Source: a virus
Virus record (IMG/VR): IMGVR_UViG_3300036399_001501
Span: 1-38,839 of that record
Direction: 5' to 3' (one strand)
DNA length: 38,839 nucleotides
Shown here piece by piece: positions 30,047 to 37,942 of this stretch. How positions within the stretch are numbered: the stretch's first letter is position 1; the number at the start of each line of letters is the position of its first letter. The notes beneath the pieces are model-generated. The model did not search any database, was not told the origin of the DNA, and worked only from the letters and a program-made list of their open reading frames with translations. The position numbers and the translations under genes were made by a program.

Positions 30047-30879
30047 GTGGGTTTGAAGCCTTGCTCTGGGATGGCGTTGTCTTCGTAGGGGGCGAGGTGG
30101 GCGATGCTGTTCACCTCGCTGCGGAGCTTGGGGCACCACACGGGGGCTGAGAGGTGGCGATTCACGCAGTTCCAGCAGATGGGGTAGTAGTCGGCGTTGT
30201 GGGATTTGTCCTGCTTGTGGCCCCACTTGCCCGAGGCGCGGTCGTAGCGGGTGGGGTCCATCGGGACGCCTTCGGCTTCGAGGTAGTCGAAGATGTCGTC
30301 GTCGGTCCAATGCCGCATGAGGAAAAGCTGGGTAGGGCTGTCATCCACACGGCGCACATCCTGGGCGAGCGGCACGCCGCCTTTGATGAGATCGACATCG
30401 GCGCTTTTCTGCCCGTGGAATGCGGCGTCCCACGGCCAGTTGAATGAGCCGGTGGGGCGCTGGAGGACATCGGTGAGGCCGCACAGGTAGGGCTCGCCTT
30501 CCTTGGGGTGCTCGGTGCCGAGGCTGAGGACGAGGGCGCTGTGGTGGCCCCACTGGTAGTATTTGAGGAAATCGAAACGGGCCTCGCCGGTCTCGATGTC
30601 GAACCCGTCTTGGATGGCGATGCGGCCGGGAGCGTAGTCGAAAAGGGTCAAGTCCCACCAGCGGGCGAGGAGGTCGCTGTGGGCGTAGCGGTGGCGGAAG
30701 CGGGGTTCACGCCATTGGACGCAGGGGAGCCGCACGCCGAGCTTGAAGATGAGGAGGTGCAGCATGGCGGTGCTGTCCTTGCCGCCGCTCCAGAGGACGA
30801 CGGGGTTGCGAAATTCCCGCAGCCAATACTCGGCGCGGGTCAAAGTTTCATCGACGAGGTTTTGCAGGTGTTGTGTCAT
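29785..30879 (-). CDS. PAPS-reductase-like PP-loop enzyme
   Basis: 364 aa as an open frame. PP-loop SGGKDSTAMLHLL at residues 31-43, then an N-type ATP-pyrophosphatase layout and a Cys-His C-terminal core (YPICWNCVNRHLSAPVWCP, about 245-263). Phage PP-loop enzymes of the CysH/DndC kind use adenylated substrates, sometimes for DNA modification. Beyond residue about 278 the sequence is antisense-like, low-complexity and out of frame with YkgJ, so the true C-terminus is probably near 30046. ATG 30879 is in a TAATG overlap with the upstream gene. Confidence 0.75.
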   Translation of the reverse strand: MTQHLQNLVDETLTRAEYWLREFRNPVVLWSGGKDSTAMLHLLIFKLGVRLPCVQWREPRFRHRYAHSDLLARWWDLTLFDYAPGRIAIQDGFDIETGEARFDFLKYYQWGHHSALVLSLGTEHPKEGEPYLCGLTDVLQRPTGSFNWPWDAAFHGQKSADVDLIKGGVPLAQDVRRVDDSPTQLFLMRHWTDDDIFDYLEAEGVPMDPTRYDRASGKWGHKQDKSHNADYYPICWNCVNRHLSAPVWCPKLRSEVNSIAHLAPYEDNAIPEQGFKPTWNPNTTVNGVAHVARTVGAGPCSSATAPTPPASRTTGYAQTIPSYEPTPAAAASPSVARWAEESPAQYIMLAHPPAGPSSLAAHSA

Positions 30880-31850
30880 TAAATAGCAAGAGCGGTCATG
30901 CCGAGCACCATGCCGCCAGCGGCCATGCCGGAGCCCATCATGGAGTTTTGGGATGCGCCAGCGGTGGCTCCGGCTTGCATGGCCGCTCCGCGCAGGGCGG
31001 CTTGGTTGTTTTGGAAGCTGTTGTAGCGCGACTCCAGCATGTTGTTGTTGAAGCTGGCGACATTTCCGGCCATCTGGTTGGCTTGGTTGTAGGTGTTGCC
31101 GATCATCTGGCCGGAGTTGCCCAGTGTGCTGCCTCCCAGGCCGAGGGCGGGGTTCATGGCGCGGGAGTAGGGGTCTATGGTTATGTTGGCTCCGGCCAGG
31201 CTGGTGCGCAGGTTGGCTTGGTTGAGGCGCGTGTTGGCGGCTTGGCCGAGGATATTGCCTACGAGGCCGAGGCGGTTCTGGCGGTTGCCGACGAGCATTT
31301 GGTTGGTGGATCCGGCGAAGTTCCGGCGTTCGGCCTCGCGGGCGCTGGCGTAGGCGTCGCGGTTCAGCACTTCGGCGGCGAGGGCTCCGGTGCCGGTGCC
31401 CAGTCCACGGGCGGACATCCCAGCGCGGGCTTGCTGGGTGGCGGCGCGTTCCTGCTCGGCGCTGAGGCTGCGGCCCAGGGCGAGGTCGCCTTCGGCTTGG
31501 CGTTGCAGCTCACGCTCGATGTCGGTGCCTTGCAGGTCAGCGGTGGCTTGTTGGCCAAGCTGCTCGGTAGATGCCGCTATGCTTCCAAGCTGGGTTGCCT
31601 GGTCTTCGGCGGCGAGGAGTTGGTTGGTGGCTCGCTGGGTGTAGGCGTTGTTGTTGCCAGAGAGTTGGCTGGAGAGCTTGCCGATTGTGCCGAGTTGCAG
31701 GGCTTCGAGTTGCGGGTAGGTTTCGATCTGCGCGGCCGCTTGGTCGCGGTATTGCGACTTGGCCTGCTCGTTGCTCTGCGACATAAGCGCGGCGTAATCG
31801 ATAGGCTGCGCTTGTGGCACGGATTTCTTCTTGGATTTCTTATTAGCCAT
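30879..31850 (-). CDS. Internal virion protein, T7 gp14-like in style
   Basis: 323 aa: Lys-rich N-terminus, then long helices (GTIGKLSSQLSGNNNAY, DIERELQRQAEGDLALGRSL, QERAATQQARAGMSARGLG), with Gly/Ala/Gln-rich C-terminal low complexity (MGSGMAAGGMVLG). This pattern is typical of small ejected core proteins of podoviruses. TAATG overlap with the PAPS-reductase-like gene. Function inferred from style and position. Confidence 0.7.
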   Translation of the reverse strand: MANKKSKKKSVPQAQPIDYAALMSQSNEQAKSQYRDQAAAQIETYPQLEALQLGTIGKLSSQLSGNNNAYTQRATNQLLAAEDQATQLGSIAASTEQLGQQATADLQGTDIERELQRQAEGDLALGRSLSAEQERAATQQARAGMSARGLGTGTGALAAEVLNRDAYASAREAERRNFAGSTNQMLVGNRQNRLGLVGNILGQAANTRLNQANLRTSLAGANITIDPYSRAMNPALGLGGSTLGNSGQMIGNTYNQANQMAGNVASFNNNMLESRYNSFQNNQAALRGAAMQAGATAGASQNSMMGSGMAAGGMVLGMTALAI

Positions 31851-31876
31851 TAGGTGTTAGGGGGTAAGGGGTGAAT

Positions 31877-32524
31877 TTATGCTTTGATGCAATACAACAT
31901 GGCGATGTTGTCGGGGCGGGTCTCGGTGGTGCTTGCGGGGCTTTGGCTGGAGGTGGTAAAGCCGTGCTGGTGGCGAGTGCTTGCGCCACCTGTGCTGGTT
32001 CCTGTATATGCGCCACCTGTGCTTGCATTTATTCCGCCTCCCCCTGTATTTTGGTTTGATGGTGAAATTCCATGCGTATGATCTGGTGAATCTACTTCAG
32101 TGGTTCCCGAATGCGTATGCGGTCCAACGGCATCCGCTTGCTTGGCTCCAAAAGTGCCAGCGGCAACGCCATCGCTGTTTGTTCCTGAACCGCGCACGAA
32201 ATATCCACGTAAGTCAGGCAGGGCAAATGTGGTGCTGCCATCGCCAGCACCGTAAGTTGTCCCGATGGCCGCAAAGAGGGCGGCGTAAGTTGTGCGAGAC
32301 ACTGCCGATCCATTAGCAGCGAGCCAACCACTTGGCGCGGAGTTCATGGCAAACGGCATGATGGCCCCAGCGGGAAGAAGTGCCTGCTGGGTTAAGGGAG
32401 CTAACTTTACCGTAGTCACCTCACCATCCGCCAGCGCCACGGTCGGCGTGCCGAGCAGGTTGAGGTTTGTCGGGGTGACGATTTCGTTTGAGGTAAAAAT
32501 TTTGCCTGGGGTTACGGTAGCCAT
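31877..32524 (-). CDS. Tail collar-domain protein
   Basis: 215 aa. Residues about 50-110 hold the collar consensus: PSGWLAANGSAVSRTTYAAL, then FALPDLRGYFVRG. A His/Gly-rich middle (PHTHSGTT, DHTHG, RHQHG) and a terminal ETRPDNIAMLYCIKA complete the microcystin-dependent/collar fold seen on many tail fibres. ATG 32524 is separated from the 688-aa gene by the repeat 32531-32598. Probably a virion surface fibre or spike. Confidence 0.85.
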   Translation of the reverse strand: MATVTPGKIFTSNEIVTPTNLNLLGTPTVALADGEVTTVKLAPLTQQALLPAGAIMPFAMNSAPSGWLAANGSAVSRTTYAALFAAIGTTYGAGDGSTTFALPDLRGYFVRGSGTNSDGVAAGTFGAKQADAVGPHTHSGTTEVDSPDHTHGISPSNQNTGGGGINASTGGAYTGTSTGGASTRHQHGFTTSSQSPASTTETRPDNIAMLYCIKA

Positions 32525-32530
32525 GGTGTG

Positions 32531-32598
32531 AGTTTTAAGTTTTAAGGATTAAGTTTTAAGAGGCGTCCTCTGTGGTCTCTGTGTCCTCTGTGGTCAAT
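32531..32598 (-). repeat. Composite repeat copy C (TTAAAACTTAA block + CACAGAGG block)
   Basis: Two joined elements: a TTAAAACTTAATCC-type block (32531-32560) and a CACAGAGG-type block (32567-32598). The second provides the stop TGA of 32594-34660; the first lies just before the collar-gene start. Same arrangement and orientation as copy D at 36795-36860. Confidence 0.9.
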
Positions 32599-34660
32599 TC
32601 AGCGTGCGGGTGGTTTGCGAATCCGCCCCGGAGCGTGTCGCTTCGGCGGTGAGGGCGCGCAGGAGCGGGCGGCCGGATGTGGTGCGGAAGCGCAGGTCGA
32701 GCGCGGTGGCTTTGCAGCGCAGCGGGGCTTTGATCGTGTAGTCCTCGCTCACTCCGCTGGTGTTGGTGAGGGCGGCGATCTGGAAATCGTTGTCGTAGTC
32801 GGTCGTCACCGCTTCGAGGGTGCAGGCCGCACCGGCATCCAGCACTACGCTGGCCTTGGATCGCAGGAGGCGCTTGGTGTCCAGGCTGCCAAAGCCATAG
32901 CGGCGCGAGAGCAGGAGGCCGTTCACGGTCGTAGTGCCCAGGCCGCTCAGTGTGTCGTCGGTGCCGGTCTCATGCTCATCGAGCAGGAAGAGCTTGCCGG
33001 TCGTGGTGGATGCGAAGAGGCGGCGTTCTGTGCCGTAGTCCGAGACAAGCAGGCGGTCTATGGCAAAGCCGTAGGTGTCGCGGCTTTCCCATTGTTGGTT
33101 GAGCATGTTGAAAGCAAAGAGGCTGTTCGGCTGTGTGCTGGTGCCCAGCGGGAGGGCGAGATAGTAGCGGTTGTTGAAATAAATCCCGTTGCTCAGGTAG
33201 GCCGCTTGCGCATTGATGCCGTCTACCAGGTCGGCGATGGGGTCCGAGAGCGTCTGCGTGGATCCGCGCAGCTTGAGGTCAAATTGATTGTCGAGGCGGT
33301 AAACGCCGTTGTCCGATAGGAAAAACACATACACGCCTGCGGTGGCAATGCTCCGGCGGGCGGAACAGCCGACTTCATTGGTGAGGAGTTGCAGGCTGCT
33401 ATTGGCGGCATCCATCGACACGCCATCCGTTCCAATGGCCGCTGTGGCAAGCCAGATGGATTTGCGGCAGAAGACGAGCACTTGCCCTTCGGCATACGGA
33501 TGCAAGGCCACGATGTAGTCGTTGGAGCCCGCATTGGCGCGGAAGCTCTTCAAAACGGGGTCGTAGGTCTCCGCGTCGAAGACATCGGACATAAGCACTT
33601 CGTCGCGGTTGCGGGCGATGATGAGTTGGTTATTGAGGTAGGTTGCCGTGCTTGTCGATGGCAGGCGCGAGTAGGTGACGCCGAGCGGATGCGATCCTTG
33701 GGCCACTCGCGCAAAGGTGTTGGTGAGCACGCCATCCCACACCAAAGCGGGCTGCACACGCTGGGCGATGATTTGCCCGGTGTCCGGCGTGACTGTGCCC
33801 GAGGGCACCGAAAAGGAAAATTGCGTCGAGCTGATGCGTGTCACTTGGAAGTCTGCCAGGTATCCCGCATTTACCGCTCCGCTTATGCGCACCACCTCGC
33901 CTGTCTGGTAGGGGTGCGTGCCGCTAGTAGTTGCCGTGGCCGTGCCGCTTGTCTGCGTGAGGCTGGAAAGGCGGATGAGCGATTCTGCCCGCGTGCGGAG
34001 CAGGTAGAGCTTGTCAAATGCTTGGATAATCTCGATGTCATCCTCGGCGACAAGGGTATCGGTGGTCGGGTAGGCGATGCTTTGCAGGCTCGCTCCATTC
34101 CTCCAGAGATAGGCGGTATTTGGACCGGCAAGGACGATGTATTCGTTTGAGTTGTCCAGGCGCGGCGAGGAGTAGATGCCAGCGCCTATTATGCCGCCTG
34201 TGTAAGAGGTTTGCACTACCGGCCCACGATTGGCTATGAGCGTGCCGCTGGCCGATGCGCCGGGATCCGCTGTCATGGTGTAGGTGAAAGTATTTGGCCC
34301 AGGGACGGTGATGTAGAAGTTCCCGTTGTATTGCGATTGAGCGGCACCGCGGATGTTCACATAGTCGCCGGTCGCGTAGCCGTGCGCGGTGAGAGTCGCT
34401 GTGGCCGTAGTGGTCACGCGAGTTATGGAGGTGATGGATTTATCCACCCCAAGCTGGAATGGCACCGTGAGCGCTTCGCCGATATTGCCGATGGCCTCTG
34501 CCAGCCGTTTTGCGCCCTTGCGCGTCTGGGCCACGCCACGGTCTAGGCGCATATTTTCGCAGTATTGCACCATGCCTGGTTGGAGTTGCAGCGGGTTGAG
34601 ACGCGACGCCATACCGAGAAATCCGGCATCTCCTTCAGTGATTGTGGCGTCGTCTGGCAT
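32594..34660 (-). CDS. Large tail/stabilisation-type structural protein
   Basis: 688 aa. The N-terminus (GFLGMASRLNPLQLQPGMVQ, then ENMRLDRGVAQTRKGAKR) fits a virion protein family in podoviruses that starts with this RLNP-LxPG-NMR-RKG pattern. The rest is beta-rich, with repeated T-x-T-x-T segments, like a beta-propeller or tail nozzle. Start ATG at 34660 follows AAAGGAGC and the TTGACAC box of 34669-34689. Role: tail assembly or DNA gating, inferred. The stop lies inside repeat C. Confidence 0.75.
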   Translation of the reverse strand: MPDDATITEGDAGFLGMASRLNPLQLQPGMVQYCENMRLDRGVAQTRKGAKRLAEAIGNIGEALTVPFQLGVDKSITSITRVTTTATATLTAHGYATGDYVNIRGAAQSQYNGNFYITVPGPNTFTYTMTADPGASASGTLIANRGPVVQTSYTGGIIGAGIYSSPRLDNSNEYIVLAGPNTAYLWRNGASLQSIAYPTTDTLVAEDDIEIIQAFDKLYLLRTRAESLIRLSSLTQTSGTATATTSGTHPYQTGEVVRISGAVNAGYLADFQVTRISSTQFSFSVPSGTVTPDTGQIIAQRVQPALVWDGVLTNTFARVAQGSHPLGVTYSRLPSTSTATYLNNQLIIARNRDEVLMSDVFDAETYDPVLKSFRANAGSNDYIVALHPYAEGQVLVFCRKSIWLATAAIGTDGVSMDAANSSLQLLTNEVGCSARRSIATAGVYVFFLSDNGVYRLDNQFDLKLRGSTQTLSDPIADLVDGINAQAAYLSNGIYFNNRYYLALPLGTSTQPNSLFAFNMLNQQWESRDTYGFAIDRLLVSDYGTERRLFASTTTGKLFLLDEHETGTDDTLSGLGTTTVNGLLLSRRYGFGSLDTKRLLRSKASVVLDAGAACTLEAVTTDYDNDFQIAALTNTSGVSEDYTIKAPLRCKATALDLRFRTTSGRPLLRALTAEATRSGADSQTTRTLN

Positions 34661-34666
34661 GCTCCT

Positions 34667-35128
34667 TTAATTATGGGGAAGCGTGTCAAGTAGGGCGCGA
34701 ATGGCCGGTGCGTGGATGCGCGGCTCGCCGCTCCAACGGCAGCGGTCGGCGATGTGGGCAGGGCTGTAGCCTTGGTAACGCAAACAGGTTTGAGTGACAC
34801 GCTCGAGGAGGTGGGGCGGGATGCCTTCTACGGCAGCGGGCGGTTTGACGGAAATCTTGGTGGTTTTTTGCGTCGCTTTTGGTTCGGCTTTTTCGACGAT
34901 GCGGTAGCAGGTCACAGGGATAGCTTTCATGGAAGCGGCGTCCCACTCGGTAAATTTCCTTTCCTCGATGTCTTTGGCAGCAATGGCATCGGCAAGGTCT
35001 TCGCGGAGGTCGCGGGGATTTACTCCCAGTTCGCGGGCTACTTGGGTGCGGGTCTTCCAGCCTTGTCCTGGCGGGATGCGGTGCTTGGCCGCTTTGTGTT
35101 TAATGACGATGGCGGTAAAAGATTTCAT
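34667..35128 (-). CDS. HTH-containing hypothetical protein
   Basis: 153 aa with an HTH-like segment (TRTQVARELGVNPRDLREDL, about 26-45), a central beta part and a C-terminal helix (PPHLLERVTQTCLRYQGYSP). The end overlaps the TTGACAC box. ATG 35128 is coupled by ATGA to the phosphoesterase stop. It may be a transcriptional or packaging regulator inside the virion operon; a small terminase is an alternative. Confidence 0.6.
   Translation of the reverse strand: MKSFTAIVIKHKAAKHRIPPGQGWKTRTQVARELGVNPRDLREDLADAIAAKDIEERKFTEWDAASMKAIPVTCYRIVEKAEPKATQKTTKISVKPPAAVEGIPPHLLERVTQTCLRYQGYSPAHIADRCRWSGEPRIHAPAIRALLDTLPHN
34669..34689 (-). promoter_or_regulatory. TTGACAC-N-ATAATT box (site 2)
   Basis: Nearly the same as site 1: TTGACACGC then CCCC and ATAATT, ending 8 nt before ATG 34660. 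Part is coding (the DTLPHN C-terminus of 34667-35128). The box may be an intra-operon promoter, a regulator site or an RNA-level element. Confidence 0.45.
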
Positions 35129-36114
35129 GGCGATTTTGGTTTGAGGAGGAGGCTGGCGTAGCTCGTGCCTTCGTTAATGGTGATGTTAGTCATCTGGAAG
35201 TTGCCGGTCTTGCGGCTGATGAAGCGCACGAGGTAGCCGTGTGTCCACTCGGTGGGGCGGGTGTTGGCGTAGAGAGGTTGGCGTTTGCAGAGGCAGCCGG
35301 GGTTCCACGCGCTGATGAGGCCGACGCCGGGCAGGTGCATAGGCTTGAATGCGGCGCGGTGGGTGTCGAAGAAAACGATGTTTCCTGCGGCCTTGGCCAT
35401 GGCTTGGCCAGCGGCGTCGCGGGCGTTGGAGATCTTGTGGACGAAGAAGGCTTTGTCGATTTTCACCCAGCCAGGCGTGTCGCAGTCGCCGTGCGTCTGG
35501 CCTTGCCGGTAGTAGCGGATGCCTCGGTCTTTCAGTCGCAAGACATGCTCGGGGCAGAAGGTGCGGCGGAGCAAATCGACATCCTTGTGGTGGGCGAGGC
35601 GTTGCGTGAGTGCCCATCGCTCCACGCGCCATTCATGGTTGCCTTCTACATAATGGACCTCGGAGGGTCGAGCGGCATCAAGGATTTGGTCCAGGAGGGA
35701 GTTGGAAACGGCAACATCCTCTTCGTAGGAATCTTCGGTCTCAGCGACATAGCCGAGCGTGTGGTGTTCAGCAAGGAAGCCGCCGCAGTCAATAAAATCG
35801 CCGCCGATGATGAGTCGGTCGGGTCGGAGAGTGCGGAGGTCGCCCAGAAAAGCGGCCATGGCAGCAGGGTCGTGTTTGTTGCCGTGGACATCGCTAAAGA
35901 TGACTTCCACAATATCTCCCGTTCCTGCTTTGGATGTTGCCGGGGTGATCTTCTTGGGAGCCTTGGCAAAACGAGAGCGCTCCAGAGCTTTGACCGTCTC
36001 GGAATGGGCGCGGCGCTCGGCTTCGAGCTGGGCGCGGGCCATGGCGGCGTCGTTCTCGGCGGCGGTGACTTTGCTGGCGTTGACTACTTCAAGTAGGCTG
36101 CGTTGGTTTTTCAT
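35125..36114 (-). CDS. Metallophosphoesterase
   Basis: 329 aa, calcineurin-like fold. Metal motifs: D75/H77 in FSDVHGN, D106 in GGDFID, N159/H160 in GNHEW, a later THR that resembles the GHTH motif. The N-terminal approximately 60 aa are coiled-coil-like. Enzymes of this kind cleave phosphate mono- or diesters with two metals; substrate unknown. ATGA overlaps at both ends. Phages carry such enzymes in DNA metabolism or tail modules. Confidence 0.8.
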   Translation of the reverse strand: MKNQRSLLEVVNASKVTAAENDAAMARAQLEAERRAHSETVKALERSRFAKAPKKITPATSKAGTGDIVEVIFSDVHGNKHDPAAMAAFLGDLRTLRPDRLIIGGDFIDCGGFLAEHHTLGYVAETEDSYEEDVAVSNSLLDQILDAARPSEVHYVEGNHEWRVERWALTQRLAHHKDVDLLRRTFCPEHVLRLKDRGIRYYRQGQTHGDCDTPGWVKIDKAFFVHKISNARDAAGQAMAKAAGNIVFFDTHRAAFKPMHLPGVGLISAWNPGCLCKRQPLYANTRPTEWTHGYLVRFISRKTGNFQMTNITINEGTSYASLLLKPKSP

Positions 36115-36341
36115 ACTTCCTCCTCCTCTTCTTCGTCGTCTTCTATCGGGAACAATATGTCGCTCGTCCTATCGGCAAGCGCCTCGACGGCGTATTGGTT
36201 GCCGAATTTAAGGTCCATGTGGTAGGTGGTGCCACCCTCCTCCCAAGAGACCACCGCGAGGCCGCAGTCGAATTGGTCCACAAGTTCCTTGCGGATGCGC
36301 TCCAGCACGGCCTTGCGGGTTTGTTGCTTGGTTTTGCTCAT
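36111..36341 (-). CDS. Small acidic protein
   Basis: 76 aa ending in EDDEEEEEEV. ATG 36341 overlaps the endolysin end and its TGA overlaps the phosphoesterase start by ATGA. A basic N-terminus is followed by an acidic tail. Unknown; may modulate the enzyme. Confidence 0.55.
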   Translation of the reverse strand: MSKTKQQTRKAVLERIRKELVDQFDCGLAVVSWEEGGTTYHMDLKFGNQYAVEALADRTSDILFPIEDDEEEEEEV

Positions 36342-36790
36342 GCGAATATGTCCTTTGCCGCAGCCACACGCTCCCGCATTTGCGCGAGAGTGCGGCCGGT
36401 TGGCACTTCGTAGTGCGGGGTGTCTTTGAAAGATTTGAAATCCCCTCCCCATGTGAGCCCCAGGCTGCGGGCGGCTTGGCCGATCTCGGTGTAGATGGGC
36501 GAGTCGGTGAGGTAAGTTTTGCCCTTGAAGAGACCGATGTCCCAGGCCGTGCCGAAATTGTGATTGGAAAAACCCGCTCGGGCATTAGTCACTTTCGGCC
36601 CCGGCGTCGTGCGTCCCTTGGCGTAGAGCGCATCCTGCTCGGCGTAGCTGCGGAGTCCTGAGATGATGCGCACCACCACGCCATGCTTGCCTGCAAGGTC
36701 GGTTGCCAAGCGCATAAACTCCCGCGCTCGCGGCTGCACAGCCGGGTGCAAAGTTGAGATGTTGCGTTCCGTGCGTTCGTCGTAGGTCAT
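36338..36790 (-). CDS. Endolysin, M15 peptidase
   Basis: 150-aa peptidoglycan peptidase of the VanY/L-Ala-D-Glu type. Zinc ligands: H77 and D84 in SNHNFGTAWD and H126 in DTPHYE. The SGLRSYAEQDALYAKGR segment belongs to the same family. It cuts peptide cross-links. No signal peptide, so it needs a holin from the neighbouring genes. ATG 36790 is preceded by the TTAAAACTT block of repeat D. Well supported. Confidence 0.88.
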   Translation of the reverse strand: MTYDERTERNISTLHPAVQPRAREFMRLATDLAGKHGVVVRIISGLRSYAEQDALYAKGRTTPGPKVTNARAGFSNHNFGTAWDIGLFKGKTYLTDSPIYTEIGQAARSLGLTWGGDFKSFKDTPHYEVPTGRTLAQMRERVAAAKDIFA

Positions 36791-36794
36791 CGAA

Positions 36795-36860
36795 AGTTTT
36801 AAGTTTTAAGGATTAAGTTTTAAGTTCCGCCTCTGTGCTCTCTGTGTCCTCTGTGGTCAT
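36795..36860 (-). repeat. Composite repeat copy D
   Basis: TTAAAACTTAATCC-type block (36795-36824) plus CACAGAGG-type block (36830-36860). The second part gives the stop TGA of 36857-37021. Same order and strand as copy C. Confidence 0.9.
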
Positions 36861-37021
36861 TTATCCTTGAGGGCTGGCACCTCGGGGAGCGTGTAGCTGA
36901 ATTGCCCGTAGTCCGTCTGGAGCGAGACGCCCAGCGTGGTGCACCCGCCGAGGAGCAGGAGCCCTGCGACGGCAAAGGCTGTAGCGGCAATCACGGCGGT
37001 GAGGCGGGCTGGGTGGATCAT
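36857..37021 (-). CDS. Small lipoprotein of the lysis cassette
   Basis: 54 aa: hydrophobic signal AFAVAGLLLLGGC with lipobox LGGC at residue 27, then a short mature peptide. Too short for ORF cut-offs, but the ATGA overlap with the 55-aa membrane gene supports it. Position between membrane proteins and endolysin fits an outer-membrane spanin-like subunit; a partner inner-membrane spanin is not evident. Its stop lies inside repeat D. Confidence 0.7.
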   Translation of the reverse strand: MIHPARLTAVIAATAFAVAGLLLLGGCTTLGVSLQTDYGQFSYTLPEVPALKDK

Positions 37022-37185
37022 TTGGTTTCCTTGCGGAAGACTTCGATGAGGGCGATCACGGCTGCCACGGCGGCGGCGATGGCGTTCACCTGGGCGGGGT
37101 CTATGGCGAGGCCAAAGAGCCCGGCGAGGATGGCGAGGCCGCGAAATGTGGAGGGTTCTTTAAGGCGGGCGAGGATGGTGTTCAT
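37018..37185 (-). CDS. Small membrane protein, holin candidate
   Basis: 55 aa: polar N-terminus (ILARLKEPSTFRG) and two hydrophobic segments (LAILAGLFGLAI, VNAIAAAVAAVIALIEVF), ending RKETK. The size, N-in layout and place before a signal-less endolysin fit a holin. It overlaps the lipoprotein by ATGA, and no strong Shine-Dalgarno is seen. Together with 37223-37408 it may form a holin/antiholin pair. Confidence 0.65.
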   Translation of the reverse strand: MNTILARLKEPSTFRGLAILAGLFGLAIDPAQVNAIAAAVAAVIALIEVFRKETK

Positions 37186-37197
37186 GGGAGGTAGGGG

Positions 37198-37227
37198 AGT
37201 TTTAAGTTTTAAGAATTAAGTTTTAAG
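37198..37227 (-). repeat. Repeat copy E (TTAAAACTTAA block only)
   Basis: A single block near-identical to those in copies C and D (ATT in place of ATC in the middle), without the CACAGAGG partner. It spans the stop of 37223-37408 and lies before the holin candidate. Confidence 0.85.
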
Positions 37228-37408
37228 GGTCGTGGGGCGGGGACTTCTTGCGGAGGATGGCGTAGAGGGAGGCGATGCCGACGAGGCAACCGATAAGGAG
37301 CGAGGCGATGCGCAGCCAGGCTTCGATTTCTGGCAGGAGCGACACCGTGAGCCCTGTCGCCGTGGCGAGCAGGCCGGTGAATGAGGCTGTGACTTGGTGG
37401 GTTTCCAT
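37223..37408 (-). CDS. Second small membrane protein, holin/antiholin candidate
   Basis: 61 aa with two hydrophobic spans (FTGLLATATGLTVSLL and IASLLIGCLVGIASLYAIL) around a short EIEAWLR segment, and a basic C-terminus. Adjacent to the other membrane gene and the endolysin, so lysis timing or DNA-exclusion roles are likely. Start ATG 37408; no clear Shine-Dalgarno. Confidence 0.65.
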   Translation of the reverse strand: METHQVTASFTGLLATATGLTVSLLPEIEAWLRIASLLIGCLVGIASLYAILRKKSPPHDP

Positions 37409-37417
37409 GGGGTTAGG

Positions 37418-37786
37418 TCATAAAAATTCTGCACTGAGGATTGGCTCTTTGCGGGCGCGAAGGCGTTCGGCAGCGGCGGCGATGCCCGTTGGGTCGTCCC
37501 AGAAGGCGCGGGTGCGCCAGGAGCCTTCGTAGTCGTAGGTGTAGAGTGTGTTGCTGCCCGGCGGATAGAGGTAGGCTGTGATTGCATGGCCGACTGGCCG
37601 ACCATCGCGGGTGTAGCTGTAGCGCACGACACGGGCTTGGATGCCTTGGCGGTTTAGACCCTGTGTCATAGCGACCGCTGTCGGCAGGCAGGCATTGCGC
37701 TCGCGGGCCATCCATTGCTCTACATTGCGCGGAGTCGAGGTGCAGGCGCTGAGGCAGAGGCAGACGATCGAAACGGCGAGTTTCAT
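37418..37786 (-). CDS. Lipoprotein with cysteine-peptidase/transglutaminase-like motif
   Basis: 122 aa: signal VSIVCLCLSAC with lipobox LSAC (C15), then C33 (NACLPTAV), H67 (VGHAI) and D85 (YTYDYEG), ordered Cys-His-Asp as in transglutaminase-like or BTLCP peptidases. Such enzymes cut or join peptides; the target is not known. It is placed before the lysis genes and overlaps the 52-aa gene by 4 nt. Whether it aids lysis, envelope binding or exclusion is open. Confidence 0.6.
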   Translation of the reverse strand: MKLAVSIVCLCLSACTSTPRNVEQWMARERNACLPTAVAMTQGLNRQGIQARVVRYSYTRDGRPVGHAITAYLYPPGSNTLYTYDYEGSWRTRAFWDDPTGIAAAAERLRARKEPILSAEFL

Positions 37787-37941
37787 TGGTCAGGGCGCTC
37801 AGGGAGAGTTGAGAAATCTACCTCGGAGGCGATGACGGCTTTCGTGCCATTGGGCGGTTGCCATGTTTTGAGGTTTCCGTCCCAGAGGACTATATTTTCC
37901 AGCCAACCGCCATCGATGTTGATGATCGCGTAGTTCTCCAT
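37783..37941 (-). CDS. Small fibre-associated protein
   Basis: 52 aa (MENYAIINIDGGWLENIVLW, then DGNLKTWQPPNGTKAVI). I recall this pattern from short proteins found directly after fibre genes. ATG 37941 starts 1 nt after the tail-fibre stop. The open frame to 38034 is discounted. It may help fibre assembly. Confidence 0.65.
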   Translation of the reverse strand: MENYAIINIDGGWLENIVLWDGNLKTWQPPNGTKAVIASEVDFSTLPERPDQ

Positions 37942-37942
37942 A

